DNA of 56,827 nt from Clostridiaceae bacterium (lineage in GTDB: Bacteria; Bacillota; Clostridia; Lachnospirales; Lachnospiraceae). This document shows positions 34,446 through 43,016 of this stretch, piece by piece. The DNA is taken from NCBI GenBank assembly GCA_021200535.1, contig JAJQGL010000012.1, forward strand, positions 1 to 56,827, written 5' to 3'. The position numbers were made by a program, and so were the translations under genes. Under the pieces are notes generated by a model. The model ran no database searches and was not told where the DNA came from. It saw nothing but the letters and a program-made list of their open reading frames with translations. How positions within the stretch are numbered: position 1 is the first letter of the stretch; each line of letters opens with the position of its first letter.

Positions 34446-34811
34446 TTATTTTAATGTGATAGAATTTTTAATTGCGCGAAAGCTTTCTTTGCTGATATCA
34501 TGTTCAATCCGGCATGCATCTTCGCTGGCTGTCTTTTCATCAACGCCGAGACTGACCAGCCATTTTGTCAGAAATTCATGGCGTTCATAAATCATTTCTG
34601 CGATTTCCCTGCCGCTGTCCGTCAGAAAAATATATCCCTGTTCCATTACGGTAATATATTTTTTTTCTTTTAGGTTTTTCATTGCAATGCTGACGCTTGG
34701 TTTTTTAAATCCCAGTTCGTTTGCGATGTCAACGGAACGCACAACCGGAAGTTTTTTGCTAAGCACCAGTATGGTTTCCAGATAATTTTCCAGTGATTCA
34801 TTTGATTTCAT
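34446..34811 (-). CDS. DtxR/MntR-family metal-dependent repressor
   Basis: The protein has 121 residues, the short form without the SH3-like domain. The winged helix has VVRSVDIANELGFKKPSVSIAMKNLKEKKYI, and the dimer and metal region has REIAEMIYERHEFLTKWL and ACRIEHDISKESF, with the His and Glu ligands typical of MntR/IdeR-type proteins. It would control iron or manganese uptake. No transporter of that kind is adjacent. A minus-strand promoter lies at 34910-34881. GGAGG lies upstream of the start. Confidence 0.9.
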   Translation of the reverse strand: MKSNESLENYLETILVLSKKLPVVRSVDIANELGFKKPSVSIAMKNLKEKKYITVMEQGYIFLTDSGREIAEMIYERHEFLTKWLVSLGVDEKTASEDACRIEHDISKESFRAIKNSITLK

Positions 34812-34880
34812 AGGGTCCTCCGTTTATTTGTTGTTTCGTAAAAAATGCGATTCGGCTCCGATACCGCAGCATACAAATAT

Positions 34881-34910
34881 AGTATACCACAGAATGATTT
34901 AAAATGTAAA
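34881..34910 (-). promoter_or_regulatory. Promoter of the DtxR-type gene
   Basis: Read on the minus strand, TTTACA (34910-34905), 18 bases, TATACT (34886-34881). Confidence 0.6.
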
Positions 34911-34927
34911 TTACTTCCCGATTATAT

Positions 34928-34943
34928 CGAAAACGATTAAGTA
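34928..34943. promoter_or_regulatory. Operator-like 16-mer, copy 1
   Basis: CGAAAACGATTAAGTA, identical to 35240-35255. It lies behind the promoter of the DtxR-type gene, 436 bases before the LacI-type gene. The GAAAACGATT core resembles LacI-family operator half-sites. Confidence 0.6.
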
Positions 34944-35066
34944 GCAGGGACGAGGGAAAGCATGCCGCTTCCAAAAAGGATGCCGAACGCGATTTTTCCT
35001 TTAAAAATGTGGCAAATCCCTTCTTATAAAAAAAGCAAAGCTTTCAAGTAGAATACAGAAAAAAAG

Positions 35067-35138
35067 ATGGGTAAAAAGCTGGAACAGAAGCAGAAAAAAG
35101 AAACAGTAAAAACAAAAGAAAAAAACAAAAAAACATGA
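35067..35138 (+). other. Lysine-rich 23-codon open frame, doubtful
   Basis: ATG to TGA reads MGKKLEQKQKKETVKTKEKN and a few more residues. It lies in the very A-rich gap 34944-35203 where such frames arise easily, and has no clear ribosome binding site. Apart from this frame, the gap shows nothing but AT-rich sequence. Confidence 0.15.
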
Positions 35139-35203
35139 TTGTGCAATTTACACAAAAAACAAGGTCGAAAAACGTTAATATTATACAAAATACAGAAAAT
35201 GGG

Positions 35204-35255
35204 TTGATTTTTTTTTGAAAAAAGAATATTATATATACACGAAAACGATTAAGTA
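35204..35255 (+). promoter_or_regulatory. Promoter of the LacI-type gene with overlapping operator copy 2
   Basis: TTGATT at 35204-35209, 17 bases, TATTAT at 35227-35232. The 16-mer CGAAAACGATTAAGTA follows at 35240-35255, where transcription should begin. Extended by AATCGT it forms a partial palindrome (ACGATT-AAGTA-AATCGT). A protein bound here would block initiation, which fits autorepression by the LacI-type protein. Confidence 0.65.
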
Positions 35256-35268
35256 AATCGTGAGCGGC

Positions 35269-35391
35269 ATGCTTTTGGATTACCCGGTCGGTTTTGTGTA
35301 CACGCTGTTTTGGGCGGCGTTTTATGACGGCTACGTTTATGGGACAACGGCAGATACCTGCAAAGAGGAGAGTGCATCATGGTTTCGTTAA
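35269..35391 (+). CDS. Possible 40-residue upstream ORF overlapping the LacI-type gene
   Basis: ATG 35269 (or GTG 35260) opens a frame that reads MLLDYPVGFVYTLFWAAFYD and goes on to CKEESASWFR, ending at 35391, 13 bases inside the LacI-type gene. The composition is protein-like and hydrophobic in the middle. The ribosome binding site (GAGCGG) is weak. It fills the leader between the promoter and the regulator gene, so it could couple translation or act as a leader peptide. It may also be chance. Confidence 0.35.
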   Translation: MLLDYPVGFVYTLFWAAFYDGYVYGTTADTCKEESASWFR

Positions 35392-36401
35392 AGGATATAG
35401 CGAGGGAGTGCAGAGTGTCGGCAGCCACTGTGAGTAAGGCGTTAAATGACCGGAAGGATATTGGGGAAGAGACAAAAGCCAGGATAAAAAAGACGGCAGA
35501 GGAAATGGGATACTTTCCGAACTCTGCAGCAAGAATCTTAAAAACAAAGCGATCCTATCATATTGGAGTTCTGTTTTTGGATGATGCGGGAAGCGGGCTG
35601 ACGCATGAATATTTTTCCGGTATGCTGAATGGAATAATGTTTGAGGCGGAAAGTCTTGGGTACGATATTACGTTTATCAATACCCACTCTCAAAAAAGAA
35701 AGATGTCTTATCTGGAACATAGCCGTTATCGTAATTTTGACGGAGTTGTTATTGTGTGCGTGGATTTTAACCATCCCGATGTACAGCAGCTGATGAATAA
35801 CAACAGAATACCGGTGGTTACGATTGATTATCTGCATCAGAATTGTACGGCGGTCAGTTCGAATAATGTAAAAGGAATAGAAAATCTGGTGCAGTATATT
35901 TATGAGAAAGGGCACCGGAGGATTGCTTATATCCATGGGCAGAGTTATTCCTATGTAACAAAGGAACGTCTGGCGGGCTTTCATCGGGCCGTGGAAAAGC
36001 TTGGGCTGGAAATCCCGGAGGAATATATCCGGGAGGCAAAGTATCTTGAAACAGAAGATACGGTAAAGCAGACAAAAGAGCTGTTAAAATTAAAGAACAG
36101 GCCGACATGTATTATGTATCCGGACGATACCTCCCTGATTGGCGGGTTAAACGTGATAAACAGAGAGGGGCTTCGCATACCGGAAGATATTTCGGTTGCG
36201 GGATACGATGGGACAAAAGTTTCGCAGCTGCTGCGGCCAAGGCTGACAACGATTTGCCAGAATACGGCGCAGATTGGGAAGGAAGCGGCCAACCGGCTGA
36301 TATCCCAGATTGAAAAACCGAAAACGGCTCTTGTTGAAAGAGTTGTTATAGATGGGGAGCTTTTAATGGGAGAATCCGTTGGAAGTGTAACCGGACAGTA
36401 A
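35379..36401 (+). CDS. LacI-family regulator of the ABC sugar operon
   Basis: The protein has 340 residues. The DNA-binding part has LKDIARECRVSAATVSKALND, FPNSAARILKTKRSYHIG. The sensor domain has GVVIVCVDF, YIYEKGHRRIAYIHGQ, CIMYPDDTSLIGGLNVI and ISVAGYDGTKVSQLLRPRLTT, which are typical. GAGGAG lies eight bases before the ATG. The ABC binding protein follows after 29 bases, so this is the local regulator, probably binding the 16-mer repeats upstream. The inducer sugar is unknown. Confidence 0.95.
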   Translation: MVSLKDIARECRVSAATVSKALNDRKDIGEETKARIKKTAEEMGYFPNSAARILKTKRSYHIGVLFLDDAGSGLTHEYFSGMLNGIMFEAESLGYDITFINTHSQKRKMSYLEHSRYRNFDGVVIVCVDFNHPDVQQLMNNNRIPVVTIDYLHQNCTAVSSNNVKGIENLVQYIYEKGHRRIAYIHGQSYSYVTKERLAGFHRAVEKLGLEIPEEYIREAKYLETEDTVKQTKELLKLKNRPTCIMYPDDTSLIGGLNVINREGLRIPEDISVAGYDGTKVSQLLRPRLTTICQNTAQIGKEAANRLISQIEKPKTALVERVVIDGELLMGESVGSVTGQ

Positions 36402-36430
36402 TTATATTTCATTTTAAAGGAGGAAGGGAA

Positions 36431-37783
36431 ATGAGAAAAAAATTATTAAGCACTGTTTTGTGCTTCAGCATGGTAGCAGCCATGATGGTAGGATGTGGTT
36501 CTGATTCATCGACATCAGACAGCGCCGGCGAGGCATCGTCCAGTGATGAGGGGAAAGTATTAAATATTTATTGCTGGAATGAGGAATTTAAAACACGTAT
36601 TACAGATCACTATTCTGACTATGAGGAAGTTGATTCAACAACAGGAAAGATTGGTGATGTAACGGTACAGTGGAATATTACACCGAGCGATGACAATGCA
36701 TACCAGAATAATCTGGATGAAACATTGCTGAAGCAGGAAGACGCTGATGCAGATGATAAGATCGATATCTTCCTGGTAGAAGCTGACTATGCATTAAAGT
36801 ATGTAGACACAGATTACACAATGTCAGTAGCTGATCTGGGCATCACGGATTCTGATCTGGCAAACCAGTATCAGTATACAAAGGATATTGTTACAGATTC
36901 TGACGGCGTATTAAAGGGTGTTTCATGGCAGGCATGCCCGGGCGTTCTGTTCTATAATCGCGATGCGGCAAAGGAAGTGCTTGGCACGGACGATCCGGAA
37001 GAGGTTCAGGAGTATGTAAAGGATTGGGATACCTTCAATGAAACTGCAGCAACATTAAAAGATGCAGGATATACGATTATGTCTTCTGTAAACGACAGCT
37101 ATCGTGTATATTCCAACAATGTAACCTCTAAGTGGGTAGAAGATGGAAAGATCAACATTGATGACAATATCCTGAAGTGGGTAGATGATTCCAAGGCGCT
37201 TGTAGATGCAGGATATACCAATACATATGAGCTGTGGGGTGATGACTGGTCGAAGGGCTTCTATCCGGATGGAAATGTATTTTGCTATTTCGGACCGGCA
37301 TGGCTTGTAAACTTTAGTATGGCAGCAGATACGGAAGGCAGCATCGGATATGAAGGCGGCTGGGGCGCTACAGAAGGACCTCAGGGCTTCTTCTGGGGTG
37401 GAACATGGATCTGCGCCGCAACCGGTACTGACAACCAGAGCCTGATCAAAGACATCATGCTCCAGCTGACGACAGATGAAGACACGATGCTTGAAATTGT
37501 AGAAGCAGATGATGATTTTGTAAACAATAAATCCGCTATGGAAACAATGGCTGCAAGCGACAGCTATTCCAGCGACATATTAGGCGGACAGAATCCGTTG
37601 AGTATTTACTGTGAAAACGTAGACAGCCTTGACCTGAGCAACCTGTCATCTTATGACCAGGGCTGCAACGAGGAATTCCAAAATGCAATGAAGGATTATT
37701 TTGAGGGAAATGCAACATTGGATGAAGCTAAGGAACAATTCTACAAAGCGGTAGTTGAAAAGTATCCGGAACTGACATATTAG
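36431..37783 (+). CDS. ABC sugar transporter, solute-binding lipoprotein
   Basis: The protein has 450 residues. The signal ends in the lipobox MVGC (about Cys22), followed by a Ser/Asp-rich spacer. The mature part is a family 1 extracellular binding protein, with IYCWNEEFKTRI at the start, GVSWQACPGVLFYNRDAAKEVLGTDDPEE in the middle and WGGTWICAATG near the ligand cleft. It would catch an oligosaccharide outside the cell and pass it to the two permeases downstream. AAGGAGG lies before the ATG. A strong hairpin follows the gene, which would raise its level over the permeases. Confidence 0.94.
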   Translation: MRKKLLSTVLCFSMVAAMMVGCGSDSSTSDSAGEASSSDEGKVLNIYCWNEEFKTRITDHYSDYEEVDSTTGKIGDVTVQWNITPSDDNAYQNNLDETLLKQEDADADDKIDIFLVEADYALKYVDTDYTMSVADLGITDSDLANQYQYTKDIVTDSDGVLKGVSWQACPGVLFYNRDAAKEVLGTDDPEEVQEYVKDWDTFNETAATLKDAGYTIMSSVNDSYRVYSNNVTSKWVEDGKINIDDNILKWVDDSKALVDAGYTNTYELWGDDWSKGFYPDGNVFCYFGPAWLVNFSMAADTEGSIGYEGGWGATEGPQGFFWGGTWICAATGTDNQSLIKDIMLQLTTDEDTMLEIVEADDDFVNNKSAMETMAASDSYSSDILGGQNPLSIYCENVDSLDLSNLSSYDQGCNEEFQNAMKDYFEGNATLDEAKEQFYKAVVEKYPELTY

Positions 37784-37816
37784 TCTGTAAGTTTTCGGGT
37801 GATTGCCGAAAGAAAG

Positions 37817-37863
37817 GTCATGCCTGCCGAGATGGAAAAAGGGGCGGGCATGACTTGTTTTTT
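37817..37863 (+). terminator. Hairpin with T-run between binding protein and permease genes
   Basis: A 12-bp stem, GTCATGCCTGCC at 37817-37828 with 37843-37854 (one wobble), is followed by TTGTTTTTT. It probably ends part of the transcripts, giving more binding protein than permease. Confidence 0.8.
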
Positions 37864-37957
37864 GGAAATGTATAGTGTTAACTGCAGATTTTCAGATGGT
37901 GTCTGGAGGTTTGTAGTGAGCACTGTACAAGGGAGGAAAGAAAAGGAGGTTTCTTTA

Positions 37958-38869
37958 ATGAAAAAAAAGTCAAAGGCAGTCAGATATAATAAATGGGGTT
38001 ACATATTTTTATTGCCGTTTATTATTGTATTTGTCGTTTTTCAGCTGATACCGATGATAACAACGATTTATAACAGTTTTTATGAAAATTACAGATCGGG
38101 GTTGACGCAGGTTGGGCCTAACTTTGTGGGATTGGAAAATTACAAAACGCTGTTTTCCAGCGGAGATATCTGGATATATGCCAAAAATACCATGATCATG
38201 TGGATTATGTGTTTTGTTCCGCAGATACTGCTTTCTCTGCTCCTGGGGGCATGGTTTTCAAATATGCGGCTGCGGCTGAAGGGCCAGCGCTTTTTTAAGA
38301 CGGTTATCTATCTGCCAAACCTGATCATGGCGTCCGCGTTTTCTATGTTATTCTTTACTCTTTTTTCAGACAACGGGCCAATTAATTCACTGCTTATGCA
38401 GATTGGGTTTATTGATACGCCATATAAATTTCTTTCAAATGTATGGAGCACTAGGGGTCTGATTGCTTTTATGAACTGCCTGATGTGGTTTGGAAACACA
38501 ACGATTCTTTTGATGGCAGGAATGATGGGAATTGATCCGTCGCTCTTTGAGGCGGCGGAGGTAGACGGCGCAACATCCGGGCAGGTATTCTTCCGGATTA
38601 CGCTTCCGCTGCTTCGTCCTATTTTGATTTATGTAATGGTTACGTCGCTGATTGGTGGTTTGCAGATGTTTGATGTTCCGCAGATATTGACGAATGGAAC
38701 CGGAAGTCCGATGCGGTCATCCATGACATTGATCATGTTCCTGAATAAGCATTTATATAGCAAAAACTATGGCATGGCAGGCGCTTTGTCCGTGATTCTG
38801 CTCATTATTACCGGCGTACTCAGCTATATTGTATTTAAGGTGACCGGCAATGATAAGAGGAAGGGGTGA
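37958..38869 (+). CDS. ABC sugar transporter permease (MalF/UgpA type)
   Basis: The protein has 303 residues with six membrane segments. The start WGYIFLLPFIIVFVVFQLIPM and the EAA loop (EAAEVDGATSGQVFFRITLPLLRP), which contacts the ATPase, identify a carbohydrate permease of the CUT1 group. The start at 37958 is chosen for the AAAGGAGG just upstream; the longer frame back to 37799 runs through the hairpin region. The second permease follows after 5 bases. Confidence 0.95.
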   Translation: MKKKSKAVRYNKWGYIFLLPFIIVFVVFQLIPMITTIYNSFYENYRSGLTQVGPNFVGLENYKTLFSSGDIWIYAKNTMIMWIMCFVPQILLSLLLGAWFSNMRLRLKGQRFFKTVIYLPNLIMASAFSMLFFTLFSDNGPINSLLMQIGFIDTPYKFLSNVWSTRGLIAFMNCLMWFGNTTILLMAGMMGIDPSLFEAAEVDGATSGQVFFRITLPLLRPILIYVMVTSLIGGLQMFDVPQILTNGTGSPMRSSMTLIMFLNKHLYSKNYGMAGALSVILLIITGVLSYIVFKVTGNDKRKG

Positions 38870-38874
38870 TTTAT

Positions 38875-39756
38875 ATGGACAAAAAGAAGCAAGAATATAA
38901 AACAAGTAAGGGATTAAGTACCGGGTTAGGGATTCATGCAAGAAGAACAATTTCCTATGTTGTGCTTATTATAGTATCATTTTTCTGTCTGTTCTGGTTT
39001 TATATATTATTTATCAATGCAACCAGATCGAACGGGGAACTTCAGGCTGGCTTTACACTGCTTCCAGGAACGCATTTTCTGGAAAACTGGAACAGTCTGC
39101 TGCATGGCACACTGCCAATATGGTCAGGATTGTTGAACAGTTTGATTGTGTCTGTCTGCAGTGCGGCGCTGTGTGTATATTTTTCTACAATGACAGCGTA
39201 TGCAATCCATGCATATGACTTTAAATTAAAAAAATTTATTTATCCGTTTATATTGATGATTATGATGGTTCCTACCCAGGTTACGGCACTTGGATTTGTG
39301 CAGCTGGTTACAAATATGGGGCTGGATGATACGCTTGTCCCGCTGATTGTGCCGTCTATTGCGGCTCCGATTACCTTCTTCTATATGAAGCAGTATATGG
39401 AAAATTCTCTGCCGCTGTCGCTGATTGAGGCAGCCCGCATTGATGGTTCAGGAGAATTTCGGACGTTTAATCATATTGTACTGCCGCTGGTAAAGCCTGC
39501 TATCGCAGTACAGGCGATCTTTACCTTTGTCAGCAGCTGGAACAATTATTTTGTGCCGGCATTGATTCTTCACACAGACAGCAAGAAAACGCTGCCGATT
39601 CTTATTGCACAGCTTCGTTCTGCTGACTGGCTGAAATTTGATATGGGGCAGGTATATATGATGATTGCATTTTCTATTTTCCCAGTTATTATTGTGTATC
39701 TGATTTTATCAAAACACATTGTACAGGGAGTTGCGCTGGGAAGCGTAAAGGAATAG
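38875..39756 (+). CDS. ABC sugar transporter permease (MalG/UgpE type)
   Basis: The protein has 293 residues with six membrane segments. The EAA loop reads EAARIDGSGEFRTFNHIVLPLVKP. Together with the first permease it forms the membrane channel of a CUT1-type importer. AGGAAGGGG lies eight bases before ATG 38875; a GTG at 38866 that overlaps the previous stop is the alternative. No ATPase gene is in this operon; such systems usually share an MsmK-type ATPase encoded elsewhere. A terminator follows. Confidence 0.95.
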   Translation: MDKKKQEYKTSKGLSTGLGIHARRTISYVVLIIVSFFCLFWFYILFINATRSNGELQAGFTLLPGTHFLENWNSLLHGTLPIWSGLLNSLIVSVCSAALCVYFSTMTAYAIHAYDFKLKKFIYPFILMIMMVPTQVTALGFVQLVTNMGLDDTLVPLIVPSIAAPITFFYMKQYMENSLPLSLIEAARIDGSGEFRTFNHIVLPLVKPAIAVQAIFTFVSSWNNYFVPALILHTDSKKTLPILIAQLRSADWLKFDMGQVYMMIAFSIFPVIIVYLILSKHIVQGVALGSVKE

Positions 39757-39781
39757 AAAACATTGCTGTATATGGTTACAG

Positions 39782-39820
39782 AAACCGTTCTCTGTCTGAC
39801 AGGACAGGGAGCGGTTTTTT
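39782..39820 (+). terminator. Rho-independent terminator of the ABC operon
   Basis: A 15-bp stem (AAACCGTTCTCTGTC at 39782-39796 with 39803-39817, two wobbles) is followed by a T-run. Confidence 0.92.
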
Positions 39821-39912
39821 GTATGTATACATTTTTATGGATTTGTGTTACAATGCTAATTGGTTTAAACTGACTTTTTCGTGAAAAGTATATATAAGGA
39901 GGTATCCAGAAT

Positions 39913-42063
39913 ATGGATTCTGTATCCCAGACAGTAGGTCAAACACAGATAAATTTAGCAGATATTCCGGAGGATCTGGTATTTGGACTGGATATCGGCA
40001 CTAGAAGCATTGTGGGAACAGTTGGCTTTAAGAGAAACACCCGTGGATTTGTGGTAGTGGCACAGGTGGCGATGGAGCATGAGACCAGGGCAATGATGGA
40101 TGGGCAAATCCATGATATTGGCCAGGTAGCAGAAACGATTGGCAAAGTCAAAGCCCAGCTTGAGGAGATGACAGGGCGCAGTCTGAAAGAGGTTTGTATT
40201 GCTGCGGCAGGGCGTGTGTTAAAAACAGTGGAATCGGAGGCACAGATACATTTCAATTCCGAAACGGTGGTTACAAGTGAACATATCTATTCATTGGATA
40301 TGCTGGGCGTAGAAAAGGCATATGATACTTTGCGGCAGGAGCTGCAGTCTGATGATGTGAAGTTTTACTGTGTTGGCTATTCGATTAAGCAGTATTATCA
40401 GAATGATTATCCGATTTCCAATCTGGAAGGGCATAAATGTACCGATTTAAAGACAGAGCTGATTGCTACATTTTTGCCGGATGAAGTGGTGGATGGCTTG
40501 TATGCAGCTGTCGAGAGAGCGGGGCTGTATGTTGCAAATCTGACGCTGGAGCCGATTGCTGCTATTAATGTTGCGATTCCGGAGAAGTTTCGGCTGCTGA
40601 ATCTGGCGCTGGTTGATGTAGGGGCCGGCACGTCAGATATTTCGATTACAAGGGATGGCAGCATTATTGCCTATGGCATGATTCCATATGCGGGTGATGA
40701 GATTACAGAGTGCGTTGCCAGACGGTATCTGACGGATTTTACGGAAGCAGACAGGATGAAGTGTATGAGTACCGGACAGGAAGAGGTAACCTATCATGAC
40801 ATCATGGGGCTGGAGCAGAAAATACCGTCTTCGGATTTGGTTGAGGCGGTTTCGGATACGGTACATACCATCACGAAAAATATTTCAGATAAAATTATCG
40901 AATTAAACGGGGGAAAGCCGGTCAGCGCTGTTTTCGTTGTGGGAGGCGGCGGCAAGGTCGGCGGTTTTGTGGAGAGTATTGCGGAATATCAGGGTCTGGT
41001 TAAGGAGAGAGTTGCGCTGCGCGGTTCGGAAGTGCTTGGCAATGTAAAATTTTTACAGGATGATGTTCAGGTTGATTCTCTTCTGGTTACACCGATTGGT
41101 ATTTGCTTAAACTACTATGAACAGAAGAACAATTTTATTTTTGTAACGGTAAATGGGGAAAGAATAAAATTATATGATAATAATAAACTGACGGTTATGG
41201 ATGCCGCCATGCAGGTCGGATATCCCAATGAAGACCTGTTTCCAAAGAGAGGAGATGCGATTCACTATACCATCGCCGGAGAGAAGAGAATGCTTCGCGG
41301 TGAGCCTGGCGAAGCTGCTGTTGTGCGTGTTAATGGCAAAGAGACAGGGATTAATGCACCGATCGAATCCAATGACAAAATTGAGATTACTGCGTCTACG
41401 AAGGGAAAGCCTGCGGAGCTGGTGGTTGGAAAGCTTCCGGAGTATAAATCGTCTTTGGGCTTCTTTTTCAATAACAGAAAAATTAACTGTTCCAGGTTTG
41501 TTTTGCTAAATGGTGAGCTTGTGTCGGAATTTCATGCCATTCAGGATGAGGATTGCGTCGAAATATTGGATTACTATACGCTGAAGCAGGTTTTGGATTT
41601 TATGGATATTATGGAATATCAGAATGTTATGGTCAATAATGTTCCTGCAGATGAAAATACTAAAGTATATGAAAATTTTGCAGTGCTCTGTGATCTCGAG
41701 GAACAGACACCGGCTCAGACAAACTATGCGGAGCAGGAACAGAGCAGTCAGGACAGCCCGGCAGAGCCGATGATGCATAATCAGGACAGCCCGGCAGAGC
41801 CGATGATGCACAACCAGGACAGTCCGGCGGAAGGAGCAAAGCAGCAGGGTATCGTTGATGTGGCGATTACGGTTAATGGGGATCCGGTGGTTTTGAAAAA
41901 TAAAAAAGAATATATATTAGTGGATGTTCTTGATTTTTATCCGATTGATACTTCGATTGCTCACGGTGACCATCTGGAGACTTTAGTTAACGGTGTGGAT
42001 TGCGATTTTACCAAACCGATTGCATCCGGAGATCAGGTACAGATTCAGTGGGTGGACAACTGA
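39913..42063 (+). CDS. FtsA-like ASKHA ATPase with C-terminal extension
   Basis: The protein has 716 residues, against about 410-430 for FtsA. The first 370 residues are the FtsA/PilM-type actin-fold: FGLDIGTRSIVG (phosphate 1), an SHS2-like 1C insert, LVDVGAGTSDISI (phosphate 2) and VFVVGGGGKVGGF (adenosine). The extension holds ubiquitin-like or S4-like beta regions (NGERIKLYDNNKLTVMDA; VTVNGE-type turns), a repeat linker, and a last domain with ITVNGDPVVLKNKKEY. No membrane segment is seen. Proteins of this kind are conserved in Lachnospiraceae beside YycJ and are annotated as FtsA-like; their role in division or pilus assembly is not settled. AAGGAGG precedes the ATG. Confidence 0.85.
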   Translation: MDSVSQTVGQTQINLADIPEDLVFGLDIGTRSIVGTVGFKRNTRGFVVVAQVAMEHETRAMMDGQIHDIGQVAETIGKVKAQLEEMTGRSLKEVCIAAAGRVLKTVESEAQIHFNSETVVTSEHIYSLDMLGVEKAYDTLRQELQSDDVKFYCVGYSIKQYYQNDYPISNLEGHKCTDLKTELIATFLPDEVVDGLYAAVERAGLYVANLTLEPIAAINVAIPEKFRLLNLALVDVGAGTSDISITRDGSIIAYGMIPYAGDEITECVARRYLTDFTEADRMKCMSTGQEEVTYHDIMGLEQKIPSSDLVEAVSDTVHTITKNISDKIIELNGGKPVSAVFVVGGGGKVGGFVESIAEYQGLVKERVALRGSEVLGNVKFLQDDVQVDSLLVTPIGICLNYYEQKNNFIFVTVNGERIKLYDNNKLTVMDAAMQVGYPNEDLFPKRGDAIHYTIAGEKRMLRGEPGEAAVVRVNGKETGINAPIESNDKIEITASTKGKPAELVVGKLPEYKSSLGFFFNNRKINCSRFVLLNGELVSEFHAIQDEDCVEILDYYTLKQVLDFMDIMEYQNVMVNNVPADENTKVYENFAVLCDLEEQTPAQTNYAEQEQSSQDSPAEPMMHNQDSPAEPMMHNQDSPAEGAKQQGIVDVAITVNGDPVVLKNKKEYILVDVLDFYPIDTSIAHGDHLETLVNGVDCDFTKPIASGDQVQIQWVDN
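41749..41835 (+). repeat. 33-bp tandem repeat inside the FtsA-like gene
   Basis: Units start at 41749, 41782 and 41815 (the last is partial, with changes). Each encodes QDSPAEPMMHN in frame, an 11-residue linker repeat. The first two copies differ at two silent third-codon positions (AAT/AAC), and the DNA identity shows a recent duplication. The number of copies can change without shifting the frame. Confidence 0.9.
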
Positions 42064-42114
42064 TTTTGTCTGAAAAGCCGGCTGCAGAAAAAATGTGAAA
42101 GAGATGGAAAGTTT

Positions 42115-42909
42115 ATGAAAGTTTGCAGTATTGCGAGTGGGAGCAGTGGAAACTGTACCTATATTAGCGATGGGAAGCATCACCTTCTGATTGATGCCGG
42201 CGTCAGCCGGAAACGGATTGTGGAGGGACTGCGTGAAATTGGAGTAGAACCGGAACAGCTGGATGCAATTTTTGTGACACATGAGCACATTGACCACATC
42301 AGCGGTATCCCGATGATGGTAAAAATGTTTGGAACACCAGTATATGCAACAGGCGGTACTTTGGATGGCATTTGCCGGAAGGACAAAAAAAAGGAGATCG
42401 GAACCGATAAGCTGTATCAGCTGTATGCCGATCGTCCGGTTGCAGTGGGGGATATGCGCATTATGCCGTTCCGGATATCCCATGACGCAGCGGAGCCGGT
42501 TTGTTATTGCGTAGAAGCAGATGGGTGTAAGTTTGGCATGGCAACTGATTTGGGCATGTATGACGATTATACGCTCGGGCATCTTGCAGGGAGCGATATC
42601 CTTCTTTTGGAAGCGAACCATGATATCAGTATGCTGGAGGCAGGCAAGTATCCGTATTCCTTAAAATGCCGTATTCTTGGAGAAAAAGGGCATCTTTCCA
42701 ATGAGGCATCGGGAAAGCTTTTGTGTAATCTGATTCAAAACAGGCTGCAGCATGTGATGCTGGCGCATTTATCTAATGAAAATAATTATCCAGAGCTTGC
42801 CTATCAGGCAGTTAAGTGTCAGATATGGGAAGAAATGGGCATAAATGTACTGCCGTTTGAAATGATGGTGGCAAAGAAGGATGTACCTTCCAGCTTAATT
42901 GCTTTGTAA
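42115..42909 (+). CDS. YycJ/WalJ-type MBL-fold hydrolase
   Basis: The protein has 264 residues. The start MKVCSIASGSSGNCTYI and the metal motif THEHIDHISG are diagnostic for YycJ-type MBL proteins, which are 5'-3' exonuclease-like and, in Bacillus, linked to the WalRK operon and DNA mismatch repair. Later ligands are in ISHDA, MATDLG and LLEANHD. Residues AHLSNENN near the end complete the site. The WalRK genes are not here. It follows the FtsA-like gene by 51 bases. Confidence 0.93.
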   Translation: MKVCSIASGSSGNCTYISDGKHHLLIDAGVSRKRIVEGLREIGVEPEQLDAIFVTHEHIDHISGIPMMVKMFGTPVYATGGTLDGICRKDKKKEIGTDKLYQLYADRPVAVGDMRIMPFRISHDAAEPVCYCVEADGCKFGMATDLGMYDDYTLGHLAGSDILLLEANHDISMLEAGKYPYSLKCRILGEKGHLSNEASGKLLCNLIQNRLQHVMLAHLSNENNYPELAYQAVKCQIWEEMGINVLPFEMMVAKKDVPSSLIAL

Positions 42910-43016
42910 AGGATGACAACAGATTCGTGATATTATCTGGCAATGTTTGTGCCTGCGCTGCGGCGCAAAACATTGCAGTGTGCAAAAGTGCGGCGCAGAA
43001 ATGGGGATAATCAACA

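Noticed and set aside
35067-35138. Lysine-rich 23-codon peptide as a real gene
   Set aside because: The region is extremely A-rich, so lysine codons are expected; there is no ribosome binding site.
34996-35203. A-rich stretch as a replication origin
   Set aside because: No DnaA boxes or origin genes are seen; it is better explained as an AT-rich promoter region.
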